A program made the position numbers and the translations under genes. A stretch of DNA of 32,139 nucleotides from positions 1-32,139 of the forward strand of contig NZ_JAHTBI010000063.1 of NCBI RefSeq assembly GCF_019168305.1, read 5' to 3'. Position 1 is the first letter of the stretch. Each line of letters opens with the position of its first letter. This document shows, in pieces, positions 14,649-25,007 of the stretch. This DNA is from Pseudomonas aegrilactucae. Its GTDB lineage: Bacteria; Pseudomonadota; Gammaproteobacteria; Pseudomonadales; Pseudomonadaceae. The notes under the pieces are model-generated. The model worked only from the letters and a program-made list of their open reading frames with translations. It was not told the DNA's origin and made no database searches.

Positions 14649-15689
14649 TCAGCCCAGCGTGACGGCCCGGATATCCGCCGCCAGCTCGCGCACCCGCGCC
14701 TGGTCGGTGTCCCACGAGCACATGAAACGCGCGCCACCGCTGCCAATGAAGGTATAGAAGCGCCAGCCCTTTTCACGCAGGGCTTCCAGCGCCGGCTCCG
14801 GCATCTGCAGGAACACCCCGTTGGCCTCCACCGGGAACATCAGCTGCACCGACGGGATGTCGGCCACCAGCCCGCTGAGCAGTTGCGCGCACTGGTTGGC
14901 GTGCTGTGCATGGCGCAACCAGGCGCCGTCTTCGAGCAGCCCCACCCACGGCGCCGACAGAAAGCGCATCTTCGACGCCAGTTGCCCGGCCTGCTTGCAG
15001 CGGTAGTCGAAGTCTTCGGCCAGCTTGTGGTTGAAGAACAGGATCGCCTCGCCCACCGCCATGCCGTTCTTGGTACCGCCAAAGCACAGCACGTCGATGC
15101 CGGCCTTCCAGGTCAGCTCGGCAGGCGTGCAGCCCAGGAACGCGCAGGCATTGCTGAAGCGTGCGCCGTCCATGTGCAGGTTCAGGCCCAGTTCCTTGCA
15201 GGTGTCGCTGATCGCCTTGAGCTCTTCGGGGCGGTACACGCTGCCCACTTCGGTAGCCTGGGTGATGGTCACCACGCGCGGCTTGGGGTAGTGGATGTCC
15301 TGGCGCTTGAGCGCCACTTCGCGGATCGATTCAGGCGTGAGCTTGCCGTTCTCGCTGCGTGCGGTCAGCAGCTTGGAGCCGTTGGAGAAGAACTCCGGCG
15401 CGCCGCATTCGTCGGTCTCGACGTGGGCGGTCTCCGAACAGATCACGCTGTGGTAGCTCTGGCACAGCGACGACAGGGCCAGGGAGTTGGCGGCGGTGCC
15501 GTTGAAGGCAAAGAACACCTCGCAGTCGGTTTCGAACAGCTTGCGAAAGTGATCGGCAGCCTTGGCGGTCCACTGGTCGTCGCCATAGGCGCGCTCGTGG
15601 CCCTGGTTGGCCTTGTCCATTGCCGCCCAGGCTTCGGGGCAGATGCCGGAATAGTTGTCGCTGGCGAATTGCTGGGTTTGTTCGGTCAT
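14649..15689 (-). CDS. ltaE: Low-specificity L-threonine aldolase
   Basis: A 346-residue PLP enzyme of the threonine/phenylserine aldolase family, which splits threonine and allo-threonine into glycine and acetaldehyde. The PLP-binding lysine is Lys207 in CFGGTKNGM; Asp174 in LHMDGARFSNA is the residue expected to contact the pyridine nitrogen. The N-terminal DNYSGICPEAW and HERAYGDDQWT are typical of the pseudomonad form. It is convergent with the upstream chemoreceptor and divergent from glyA, with which it shares glycine as a metabolite. Start at the ATG at 15689 gives the usual length. The SHMT gene glyA next door has weak threonine aldolase activity too, so the pair defines a glycine-handling node. 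Confidence 0.93.
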   Translation of the reverse strand: MTEQTQQFASDNYSGICPEAWAAMDKANQGHERAYGDDQWTAKAADHFRKLFETDCEVFFAFNGTAANSLALSSLCQSYHSVICSETAHVETDECGAPEFFSNGSKLLTARSENGKLTPESIREVALKRQDIHYPKPRVVTITQATEVGSVYRPEELKAISDTCKELGLNLHMDGARFSNACAFLGCTPAELTWKAGIDVLCFGGTKNGMAVGEAILFFNHKLAEDFDYRCKQAGQLASKMRFLSAPWVGLLEDGAWLRHAQHANQCAQLLSGLVADIPSVQLMFPVEANGVFLQMPEPALEALREKGWRFYTFIGSGGARFMCSWDTDQARVRELAADIRAVTLG

Positions 15690-15750
15690 TGCACTGTCCT
15701 GTGATCGACGCAGGCAAGCACTCTAAACCAACTTCCGGGTTGTCGCCTAT

Positions 15751-15830
15751 CGCTGGCAAGCCAGCTCCCACAGGTACAGCGCCGCTTTTTGACCCGATGA
15801 TTTCCTGTGGGAGCTGGCTTGCCAGCGAAG
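15751..15830. repeat. Inverted REP pair upstream of glyA
   Basis: Two REP cores in opposite orientation (15751-15774 and 15804-15830) are about 29 bases apart. They occupy the ltaE/glyA divergent spacer. A small inverted repeat ACGCA-CCTT-TGCGT (15852-15865) follows between the REP pair and glyA; I cannot tell if it is an operator. Confidence 0.85.
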
Positions 15831-15951
15831 CGGGCGACACGGATGTCGTAAACGCACCTTTGCGTGGCGCGCGCAGGCATCTGGGCTGTGCGTACCAGTC
15901 CTACCATCGCAGCCAAAGGGCGCTGTCCATGTCACTGCCGGGAGAGATGCG

Positions 15952-17205
<1,254 letters not shown>

Positions 17206-17225
17206 GTGGTTGAGGAGTACAGACT

Positions 17226-18476
17226 ATGCAACGCTACTCGGGCTTCGGCCTTTTCAAGCACTCGCTGAGCCACCATGAAAACTGGCAGCGCATGTGGCGC
17301 ACGCCGACCCCGAAGAAGGTCTACGACGTGGTCATCGTCGGCGGCGGCGGGCATGGCCTGGCCACGGCCTATTACCTGGCCAAGGAACACGGCATCACCA
17401 ACGTGGCGGTGGTCGAGAAGGGCTGGCTGGGGGGCGGCAACACCGCGCGCAACACCACCATCGTACGTTCCAACTACCTGTGGGACGAGTCGGCGCGCCT
17501 GTACGAGCATGCCATGAAGCTGTGGGAAGGGTTGTCCCAGGACATCAACTACAACGTGATGTTCTCCCAGCGCGGCGTGTACAACCTGTGCCACACGCTG
17601 CAGGACATTCGTGACTCCGAACGCCGCGTGAGCGCCAACCGGCTCAACGGTGTGGACGGCGAACTGCTCAATAGCCAGCAGGTGGCCGACGAGATCCCGT
17701 ACCTGGACTGCTCGAAGAACACCCGCTACCCGATCCTCGGCGCCACCGTGCAGCGGCGCGGCGGCGTGGCCCGTCACGATGCCGTGGCCTGGGGCTACGC
17801 GCGTGCCGCCGACGCCCTGGGGGTGGACCTGATCCAGCAGACCGAGGTGATCGGCTTTCGCAAGGAGAACGGCGTGGTGATCGGCGTGGAGACCAACAAG
17901 GGCTTCATCGGCGCCAAGCGCGTCGGTGTAGTCACTGCCGGCAATTCCGGGCACATGGCCAAGCTGGCCGGCTTTCGCCTGCCGATCGAGTCGCACCCGT
18001 TGCAGGCGCTGGTGTCCGAGCCGATCAAGCCGATCATCGACAGCGTGATCATGTCCAACGCCGTGCATGGCTACATCAGCCAGTCGGACAAGGGCGACCT
18101 GGTGATCGGTGCCGGTATCGACGGCTGGGTCGGCTACGGCCAGCGTGGTTCTTACCCGGTGATCGAGCACACCCTGCAGGCGATCGTGGAGATGTTCCCG
18201 ATCCTTTCGCGGGTACGCATGAACCGCCAGTGGGGCGGCATCGTCGACACCACCCCGGACGCCTGCCCGATCATTTCCAAGACGCCGGTGCCGAACATGT
18301 TCTTCAACTGCGGCTGGGGCACCGGTGGCTTCAAGGCTACGCCAGGCTCGGGCAACGTGTTCGCCGCGAGCCTGGCCAAGGGCGAGATGCACCCGCTGGC
18401 CAAGCCGTTTTCCATCGACCGTTTCCACAACGGCGCCCTGATCGACGAACACGGCGCTGCCGCTGTCGCCCACTAA
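17226..18476 (+). CDS. soxB: Sarcosine oxidase beta subunit
   Basis: A 416-residue flavoprotein subunit of heterotetrameric sarcosine oxidase, where sarcosine is oxidised. The N-terminus has a dinucleotide-binding motif, VVIVGGGGHGLATAYYLA (about residues 35-52), and WGTGGFKATPGSG near the C-terminus closes the FAD site. His184 in ARHDAVAWGYARAA is the likely histidine carrying covalent FMN, judged from the homologous enzyme as I remember it. A GAGGAG ribosome binding site precedes the ATG. The enzyme complex needs SoxD, SoxA and SoxG, all downstream in this operon. Confidence 0.95.
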   Translation: MQRYSGFGLFKHSLSHHENWQRMWRTPTPKKVYDVVIVGGGGHGLATAYYLAKEHGITNVAVVEKGWLGGGNTARNTTIVRSNYLWDESARLYEHAMKLWEGLSQDINYNVMFSQRGVYNLCHTLQDIRDSERRVSANRLNGVDGELLNSQQVADEIPYLDCSKNTRYPILGATVQRRGGVARHDAVAWGYARAADALGVDLIQQTEVIGFRKENGVVIGVETNKGFIGAKRVGVVTAGNSGHMAKLAGFRLPIESHPLQALVSEPIKPIIDSVIMSNAVHGYISQSDKGDLVIGAGIDGWVGYGQRGSYPVIEHTLQAIVEMFPILSRVRMNRQWGGIVDTTPDACPIISKTPVPNMFFNCGWGTGGFKATPGSGNVFAASLAKGEMHPLAKPFSIDRFHNGALIDEHGAAAVAH

Positions 18477-18490
18477 CAGGAGAAATTCCC

Positions 18491-18820
18491 ATGTTGCACA
18501 TCTTCTGTCCCCACTGCGGCGAGCTGCGCTCCGAAGAAGAATTCCATGCCGCCGGTCAGGCGCACATCCCGCGCCCGCTGGACCCGAACGCCTGCACCGA
18601 CGAGCAGTGGGGCGACTACATGTTCTTTCGCGACAACCCGCGTGGCCTGCACCACGAGCTGTGGATCCATGCCGCGGGCTGCCGTCAGTACTTCAACGCC
18701 ACCCGTGACACCGTGACCTACGAGATCCTCGAGACCTACACCATCGGTAGCCAACCCCAGGTGACCGGCAAGGGCACCGCCCCGCAGTTGGCTGCCAGCG
18801 GCCAGGGAGAAAAGGTATGA
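18491..18820 (+). CDS. soxD: Sarcosine oxidase delta subunit
   Basis: A 109-residue zinc-binding subunit of sarcosine oxidase. Cys6 and Cys9 (CPHCGELR), His60 and Cys64 (LWIHAAGCRQYFNATRDT) match the zinc ligands described for the family. The segment WGDYMFFRDNPRGLHHE is very typical. AGGAGA precedes the ATG; its stop overlaps the soxA start by four bases (ATGA), so translation of the two is coupled. Any in-frame extension into soxB is a shadow. Confidence 0.95.
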   Translation: MLHIFCPHCGELRSEEEFHAAGQAHIPRPLDPNACTDEQWGDYMFFRDNPRGLHHELWIHAAGCRQYFNATRDTVTYEILETYTIGSQPQVTGKGTAPQLAASGQGEKV

Positions 18821-21800
18821 GCCAGCTTTATCGCCTGCCCAGCGGCGGTCGCATCGATCGCAGCAACGTCTTGAGCTTCACCTTCAACGGCCAGAGCTAC
18901 CAGGGTTTCGAGGGCGACACCCTGGCCGCCGCGCTGCTGGCCAATGGCGTGGATATCGTGGGGCGCAGCTTCAAGTACTCGCGCCCGCGCGGCATCATCG
19001 CTGCCGGCAGCGAAGAGCCCAACGCGATCCTGCAGGTAGGCGCCACCGAAGCCACCCAGGTGCCCAACGTGCGCGCCACCCAGCAGGCGCTGTACGCCGG
19101 CCTGGTGGCCACCAGCACCAATGGCTGGCCGAGCGTGAACACTGACGTCATGGGCATCCTCGGCAAGGTCGGCGGCAAGCTGATGCCGCCGGGCTTCTAC
19201 TACAAGACGTTCATGTACCCGCAGTCGTTCTGGATGACCTACGAGAAGTACATCCGCAAGGCGGCAGGCCTGGGCCGTTCGCCGCTGGAAAACGACCCCG
19301 ACAGCTACGACTACATGAGCCAGCACTGTGACGTGCTGGTGGTGGGCGCCGGCCCTGCCGGGCTGGCCGCCGCACTGGCGGCAGGGCGCAGTGGCGCGCG
19401 GGTGATCCTGGCCGACGAACAGGAAGAATTCGGCGGCAGCCTGCTCGACAGCCGCGAGAGCCTGGACGGCAAGCCGGCCGCCGACTGGGTGGCCACGGTG
19501 ATCAGCGAGCTCAAGGGCATGCCCGAGGTCACGCTGCTGCCCCGCGCCACGGTCAACGGCTACCACGACCACAACTTCCTCACCCTTCACGAGCGCCTCA
19601 CCGATCACCTGGGCGACCGGGCGCCGATCGGCCAGGTACGCCAGCGCATGCACCGTGTACGTGCCAAGCGCGTGGTGCTGGCCACCGGTGCCCACGAGCG
19701 CCCGCTGGTGTACGGCAACAACGATGTACCGGGCAACATGTTGGCCGGTGCGGTGTCCACCTATGTGCGCCGCTACGGCGTGGCGCCGGGGCGCAAGCTG
19801 GTGCTCTCGACCAACAACGACCACGCCTACCGCGTGGCGCTGGACTGGCACGATGCGGGGCTCAAGGTGGTCGCCGTCGCCGACGCACGGCACAACCCGC
19901 GCGGTTCGCTGGTGGAGGAGGCGCGCGCCAAGGGCATCCGCATCCTCACCTCCAGCGCGGTGATCGAGTCGCGTGGCAGCAAGCACGTGAGCGCTGCACG
20001 GGTGGCGGCCATCGATGTGGTAGCGCACACCGTCGTCAGCCCCGGCGAATGGCTGGACTGCGACCTGGTGGCGACCTCCGGTGGCTACAGCCCGGTGGTG
20101 CACCTGGCCTCGCACCTGGGCGGCAAGCCGGTGTGGCGTGATGACATTCTTGGTTTTGTGCCGGGCGACGCCCCGCAGAAACGTGTGTGCGTGGGCGGAA
20201 TCAATGGTGTGTTCGCCCTGGGCGATGCCCTTGCCGACGGTTTCGAAGGCGGTGTGCGCGCGGCCACCGAGGCCGGTTTCAAGGCGGTCGAAGGCGTGCT
20301 GCCCAAGGCCCTGGTGCGCCAGGAAGAGGCCACTGTGGCGCTGTTCCAGGTGCCCCACGACAAGAACACCGCGCGCGCACCCAAGCAGTTCGTCGACCAG
20401 CAGAACGATGTCACCGCTGCCGCCATCGAGCTGGCCACCCGCGAGGGCTTCGAGTCGGTCGAGCACGTCAAGCGCTATACCGCGCTGGGCTTCGGCACCG
20501 ACCAGGGCAAGCTGGGCAACATCAACGGGCTGGCGATTGCCGCGCGTTCGATGGGCATCAGCATCGCGCAGATGGGCACCACCATGTTTCGCCCCAACTA
20601 CACGCCGGTGACCTTCGGCGCGGTGGCCGGGCGCCATTGCGGACACCTGTTCGAACCGGTGCGGTTTACCGCGCTGCATGCCTGGCATGTGAACAACGGT
20701 GCCGAATTCGAGGACGTCGGCCAGTGGAAGCGGCCGTGGTACTTCCCACGCGGCGGCGAAGACATTCATGCCGCCGTGGCCCGCGAATGCAAGGCGGTAC
20801 GCGACAGCGTCGGCCTGCTGGACGCCTCGACCCTGGGCAAGATCGACATCCAGGGCCCCGATGCACGGGAGTTCCTCAACCGCATCTACACCAACGCCTG
20901 GACCAAGCTGGACGTGGGCAAGGCGCGCTACGGGCTGATGTGCAAGGAAGACGGCATGGTCTTCGACGACGGCGTGACGGCCTGCCTGGGCGACAACCAT
21001 TTCCTGATGACCACCACCACCGGGGGGGGCGGCGCGGGTGCTGCAATGGCTGGAGATCTATCAGCAGACCGAATGGCCGGACCTGAAGGTGTACTTCACC
21101 TCGGTCACCGACCACTGGGCCACGCTGACCCTGTCGGGCCCCAACAGCCGCAAGCTGCTCAGCGAAGTGACCGACATCGACCTGGACAAGGACGCCTTCC
21201 CGTTCATGACCTGGAAGGAAGGCCTGGTGGGCGGTGTGCCGGCGCGGGTGTTCCGGATCTCGTTCACCGGCGAGCTGTCGTACGAGGTGAACATCCAGGC
21301 CAACTACGCGATGGGCGTGCTGGAGCAGATCGTTGCCGCCGGCAAGCAGTACAACCTGACCCCGTATGGCACCGAGACCATGCACGTGCTGCGGGCCGAG
21401 AAGGGTTTCATCATCGTCGGCCAGGACACTGACGGCTCGATGACCCCGGATGACCTGAACATGGGCTGGTGTGTGGGGCGTACCAAGCCGTTCTCGTGGA
21501 TCGGCTGGCGCGGCATGAACCGTGAGGACTGCGTGCGCGAGCAGCGCAAGCAACTGGTGGGGCTCAAGCCGGTCGACCCGACCAAGTGGTTGCCGGAAGG
21601 CGCGCAACTGGTGTTCGACCCCAAGCAGCCGATCCCGATGGACATGGTGGGGCACGTGACCTCCAGCTACGCCAGCAACTCGCTGGGCTATTCGTTTGCC
21701 ATGGGCGTGGTCAAGGGGGGCCTCAAGCGCATGGGCGAGCGGGTGTTTTCGCCGCAGGCCGACGGCAGCGTGATCGAGGCCGAGATCTGCGCTTCGGTGT

Positions 21801-21835
21801 TCTTCGATCCGAAGGGCGAGCGGCAGAACATCTGA
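18817..21835 (+). pseudogene. soxA: Sarcosine oxidase alpha subunit, interrupted by a +1 G frameshift
   Basis: This encodes the large alpha subunit of sarcosine oxidase, which binds NAD+ and folate and passes the methyl carbon to THF. In order it has a ferredoxin-like N-terminal domain (to about residue 110), an FAD/NAD(P) domain with VLVVGAGPAGLAAALAAGRSGA, and a C-terminal aminomethyltransferase-like folate domain. The frame is open from 18817 to codon 735 (ending MTTTT at 21021), then runs into eight G residues at 21022-21029. The correct sequence resumes in the next frame (GGAARVLQWLEIYQQTEWPDLK) to the stop at 21835. Removing one G gives 1005 residues, the normal family length. As written, translation would go out of frame and stop at 21432 after 871 residues, losing the folate domain. 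Sequencing error in the G run, a real recent mutation, or slippage-rescued expression are all possible. Confidence 0.93.
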
Positions 21836-21853
21836 TTCCAGGTTGACACGGTA

Positions 21854-21920
21854 CCTGTGGGAGCTGGCTTGCCAGCGAAGGGGCGCAACAACGCTTCGCT
21901 GGCAAGCCAGCTCCCACAGG
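21854..21920. repeat. Inverted REP pair inside the sox operon
   Basis: Two REP cores in opposite orientation (21854-21880 and 21894-21920) with a 13-base gap lie in the 127-base spacer between soxA and soxG. They form a strong hairpin within the operon transcript. Such hairpins can protect the upstream mRNA from 3' exonucleases or reduce downstream expression. Confidence 0.88.
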
Positions 21921-21962
21921 GAATCGCGGTGCGATGTCCATCGAATTCAAGGCAGGTATGTA

Positions 21963-22596
21963 ATGAGCGCAATCAACGTCTACCCGCAACGCCCCGGCAC
22001 CGATGCCAAGGCCGAATCACCGCTGCACCATGCCGACCTGCCAAGCCTGGTCGGCAGGGGGGCGCAAGAACGCCGGGGTGACCCTGCGCGAAAGACCTTT
22101 TCTCGGCCACCTGACCCTGCGCGGCAATGCCCATGACCCGGCCTTCGCCGCCGGCGTGAGCCGTGCCCTGGGCCTGGACCTGCCGGTGGCGCTTACCGTG
22201 GTCGCCAGCGGCGACACCTCGCTGCAGTGGCTGGGCCCGGACGAATGGCTGCTGATCGTGCCCGGTGGCGAGGAGCTGGCCGCCGAGCAGAAGCTGCGCG
22301 AGGCATTGGGTGAGCTGCACGTACAGATCGTCAACGTCAGCGGCGGGCAGACCCTGCTTGAACTGAGTGGGCCCAAGGTGCGCGAGGTGCTGATGAAATC
22401 CACCAGCTACGACGTGCACCCCAACAACTTCCCGGTGGGCAAGGCCGTGGGCACGGTATTCGCCAAGTCCCAGCTGGTGATCCGGCGTACCGGCGAAGAC
22501 ACCTGGGAACTGCTGATCCGCCGCAGCTTCAGCGACTACTGGTGGCTGTGGCTGCAGGATGCCTCGGCCGAGTACGGTCTGAGCATTGCGCCATGA
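21963..22596 (+). pseudogene. soxG: Sarcosine oxidase gamma subunit, interrupted by a +1 G frameshift
   Basis: This is the gamma subunit, a small aminomethyltransferase-like protein needed for the sarcosine oxidase heterotetramer. The frame from the ATG at 21963 (MSAINVYPQRPGTDAKAESPLHHADLPSLVGR) breaks in a run of six G residues at 22057-22062. The family sequence then continues one frame over as RKNAGVTLRERPFLGHLTLRG to the stop at 22596. Deleting one G restores 210 residues, the expected length. AGGT precedes the start. The stop overlaps the purU ATG by four bases (ATGA). As in soxA, the extra base lies in a G homopolymer, so a read or consensus error is the leading explanation. If real, the operon would lack two of four subunits. 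Confidence 0.9.
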
Positions 22597-23450
22597 GCCG
22601 CGCGCCGGACACCTGGATTCTCACCGCCGACTGCCCGAGCCTGCTGGGCACGGTGGATGCGGTGACGCGCTATCTGTACGAGCAGCAATGTTACGTGACC
22701 GAGCATCACTCGTTCGATGATCGCCTGTCGGGGCGCTTTTTCATCCGGGTGGAGTTTCGCCAGCCCGACGCCTTCGACGAGCAGGCCTTTCGCGCCGGCC
22801 TGGCCGAGCGGGGCGAGGTGTTCGGCATGACCTTCGAGCTGACTGCGCCCAAGCATCGGCCCAAGGTGGTGATCATGGTGTCCAAGGCCGATCACTGCCT
22901 CAACGATCTGCTCTATCGCCAGCGCATCGGCCAGTTGTCGATGGACGTGGTGGCGGTGATTTCCAACCATCCGGACCTGGAGCCGCTGGCGCACTGGCAC
23001 CGCATTCCCTATTACCACTTCGCCCTCGACCCGCAGGACAAGCCGGCGCAGGAGCGCAAGGTGCTGCAGGTGATCGAGGAGGCAGGGGCGGAGCTGGTGA
23101 TCCTTGCGCGCTACATGCAGGTGCTGTCGCCGGAGCTGTGCCGCCGGCTGGACGGCTGGGCGATCAATATCCATCACTCGCTGCTGCCGGGGTTCAAGGG
23201 CGCCAAGCCGTACCACCAGGCCTACAACAAGGGCGTGAAGCTGGTGGGGGCCACGGCGCACTACATCAACAACGACCTGGACGAGGGCCCGATCATTGCC
23301 CAGGGCGTGGAAGCAGTCGATCACAGCCACTACCCTGAAGACCTGATTGCCCGTGGGCGCGATATCGAGTGCCTGACGTTGGCACGGGCAGTGGGGTATC
23401 ACATCGAGCGGCGGGTGTTCTTGAACGCCAATCGGACGGTGGTGCTATAG
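22593..23450 (+). CDS. purU: Formyltetrahydrofolate deformylase
   Basis: A 285-residue PurU: it hydrolyses 10-formyl-THF to THF and formate. An N-terminal ACT-like domain (about residues 7-85) precedes a formyltransferase-fold hydrolase domain from about 90. Catalytic residues expected from the GAR transformylase family are Asn192 and His194 in NIHHSLLPGFKGAKPY and Asp230 in LDEGPII. Its start overlaps soxG by four bases. In this operon it recycles THF from the one-carbon units loaded onto folate during sarcosine oxidation, together with glyA. An in-frame extension upstream of the ATG at 22593 is not supported. Confidence 0.93.
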   Translation: MSRAPDTWILTADCPSLLGTVDAVTRYLYEQQCYVTEHHSFDDRLSGRFFIRVEFRQPDAFDEQAFRAGLAERGEVFGMTFELTAPKHRPKVVIMVSKADHCLNDLLYRQRIGQLSMDVVAVISNHPDLEPLAHWHRIPYYHFALDPQDKPAQERKVLQVIEEAGAELVILARYMQVLSPELCRRLDGWAINIHHSLLPGFKGAKPYHQAYNKGVKLVGATAHYINNDLDEGPIIAQGVEAVDHSHYPEDLIARGRDIECLTLARAVGYHIERRVFLNANRTVVL

Positions 23451-23457
23451 CGGGCCT

Positions 23458-23546
23458 CTTCGCTGGCAAGTCGAAGCGTCGAACCGCAGCTCCCACAGGG
23501 TTTAGCGGTACGTGCAAAACCCTGTGGGAGCTGGCTTGCCAGCGAA
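23458..23546. repeat. Inverted REP pair, one copy a large-loop variant
   Basis: The second copy (23521-23546) is the common class. In the first (23458-23499) the palindrome centre is replaced by a 16-base segment (TCGAAGCGTCGAACCG). That gives a longer REP variant of a kind that I recall from other pseudomonads. The pair separates purU from fdhA. Confidence 0.8.
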
Positions 23547-23607
23547 AGGGGCCTGGAGACAGACACAGATTCAGCGCGACATAACAACAATCGAGCGAGG
23601 TGAAAGC

Positions 23608-24807
23608 ATGTCTGGTAATCGTGGTGTGGTGTACCTGGGCGCAGGCAAGGTCGAGGTGCAGACAATCCCTTATCCAAAAATGCAGGACCCGCGTGGGCGC
23701 AAGATCGAACACGGCGTCATCCTGCGGGTGGTCTCCACCAATATCTGTGGCTCCGACCAGCACATGGTGCGCGGTCGCACCACCGCCCAGACCGGGCTGG
23801 TGCTGGGCCATGAAATCACCGGCGAGGTGATCGAGAAAGGCCGCGACGTCGAGCACCTGCAACTGGGTGATCTGGTCTCGGTGCCTTTCAACGTCGCCTG
23901 CGGCCGCTGCCGTTCGTGCAAGGAGCAACACACCGGCGTGTGCCTGACCGTCAACCCGGCCCGTGCCGGTGGCGCCTACGGCTATGTCGACATGGGTGAC
24001 TGGACCGGCGGGCAGGCCGAGTACGTGCTGGTGCCCTACGCCGATTTCAACCTGCTCAAGCTGCCGGACCGCGACAAGGCCATGGAGAAGATCCGCGACC
24101 TGACCTGCCTGTCCGACATCCTGCCCACCGGCTACCACGGCGCGGTTACCGCGGGTGTGGGCCCGGGCAGCACGGTATACGTGGCCGGGGCCGGCCCGGT
24201 CGGTCTGGCCGCTGCCGCCTCGGCGCGCCTGCTCGGCGCCGCGGTGGTGATCGTCGGTGACGTGAACCCGGTGCGTCTGGCCCACGCCAAGGCCCAGGGT
24301 TTCGAGATCGCCGACCTGTCCCAGGACACCCCGCTGCACGAGCAGATCGCCAACCTGTTGGGCGAGCCTGAGGTCGACTGTGCGGTCGACGCGGTGGGCT
24401 TCGAGGCGCGCGGCCACGGCCATGCCGGGGCACAGCACGAGGCTCCGGCCACCGTGCTCAACTCGCTGATGGGCGTGGTGCGGGTGGCCGGCAAGATCGG
24501 CATCCCCGGCCTGTATGTCACCGAAGACCCGGGTGCGGTGGACGCGGCCGCGAAAATGGGCAGCCTGAGCATCCGCTTCGGCCTGGGCTGGGCCAAGTCC
24601 CACAGCTTCCACACCGGCCAGACCCCGGTGATGAAGTACAACCGCGCCCTGATGCAGGCCATCATGTGGGATCGCATCAACATCGCCGAAGTGGTGGGGG
24701 TGCAGGTCATCACCCTCGACCAGGCACCCGAAGGCTATGGCGAGTTCGATGCCGGCGTGCCGAAGAAATTCGTCATCGACCCGCACAAACTGTTCAGCGC
24801 CGCCTGA
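23608..24807 (+). CDS. fdhA: Glutathione-independent formaldehyde dehydrogenase
   Basis: A 399-residue zinc-dependent, NAD-linked enzyme that oxidises free formaldehyde to formate without added cofactor thiol. It resembles the crystallised P. putida enzyme almost throughout, as I recall it. Catalytic zinc ligands are likely Cys47, His68 and Asp170; structural zinc is bound by Cys98, Cys101, Cys104 and Cys112. The Rossmann fold carries VYVAGAGPVGLAAAA. The ATG at 23608 has GAGG ahead; an earlier in-frame start would fall in the REP. It removes formaldehyde released by GbcAB, DgcAB and sarcosine oxidase. It is preceded by the REP-bearing 157-base spacer, so it may be part of the sox transcript or have its own promoter. 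Confidence 0.96.
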   Translation: MSGNRGVVYLGAGKVEVQTIPYPKMQDPRGRKIEHGVILRVVSTNICGSDQHMVRGRTTAQTGLVLGHEITGEVIEKGRDVEHLQLGDLVSVPFNVACGRCRSCKEQHTGVCLTVNPARAGGAYGYVDMGDWTGGQAEYVLVPYADFNLLKLPDRDKAMEKIRDLTCLSDILPTGYHGAVTAGVGPGSTVYVAGAGPVGLAAAASARLLGAAVVIVGDVNPVRLAHAKAQGFEIADLSQDTPLHEQIANLLGEPEVDCAVDAVGFEARGHGHAGAQHEAPATVLNSLMGVVRVAGKIGIPGLYVTEDPGAVDAAAKMGSLSIRFGLGWAKSHSFHTGQTPVMKYNRALMQAIMWDRINIAEVVGVQVITLDQAPEGYGEFDAGVPKKFVIDPHKLFSAA

Positions 24808-24816
24808 TCACCCCCC

Positions 24817-24856
24817 CTGCCTGCCCGGCTTCAGGTCCCTGAAGCCGGGCAGGCAG
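24817..24856 (+). terminator. Perfect 18-bp hairpin after fdhA
   Basis: Arms 24817-24834 and 24839-24856 are perfectly complementary, with a four-base GTCC loop, starting nine bases after the fdhA stop. No T tract follows directly (the next bases are ACAAATTG), although a T6 run occurs about 25 bases later. It probably ends or protects the fdhA transcript and separates it from the PQQ dehydrogenase gene. Confidence 0.7.
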
Positions 24857-25007
24857 ACAAATTGTCGCAGCGGTCGGCAATTTTTTGTTACCCTTAAACG
24901 TACTAACTGGTTAACAAGCAAGCTACCTAAATTCGCCGGCTATGCTCGGGAGTGGGCCGGCTAACTGTTGACGGTGGCTTTTCACTACGTTTAGGACGGT
25001 ACATCAC

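Noticed and set aside
18736..21000. 754-residue minus-strand open frame opposite soxD and soxA
   Set aside because: Antisense shadow of a well-recognised gene; low-complexity composition and no start signal.
24968..24995. Sigma-70 promoter (TTGACG and TTTAGG) before the PQQ dehydrogenase gene
   Set aside because: The -10 match is poor and the spacing is 16; too weak to list as a feature.
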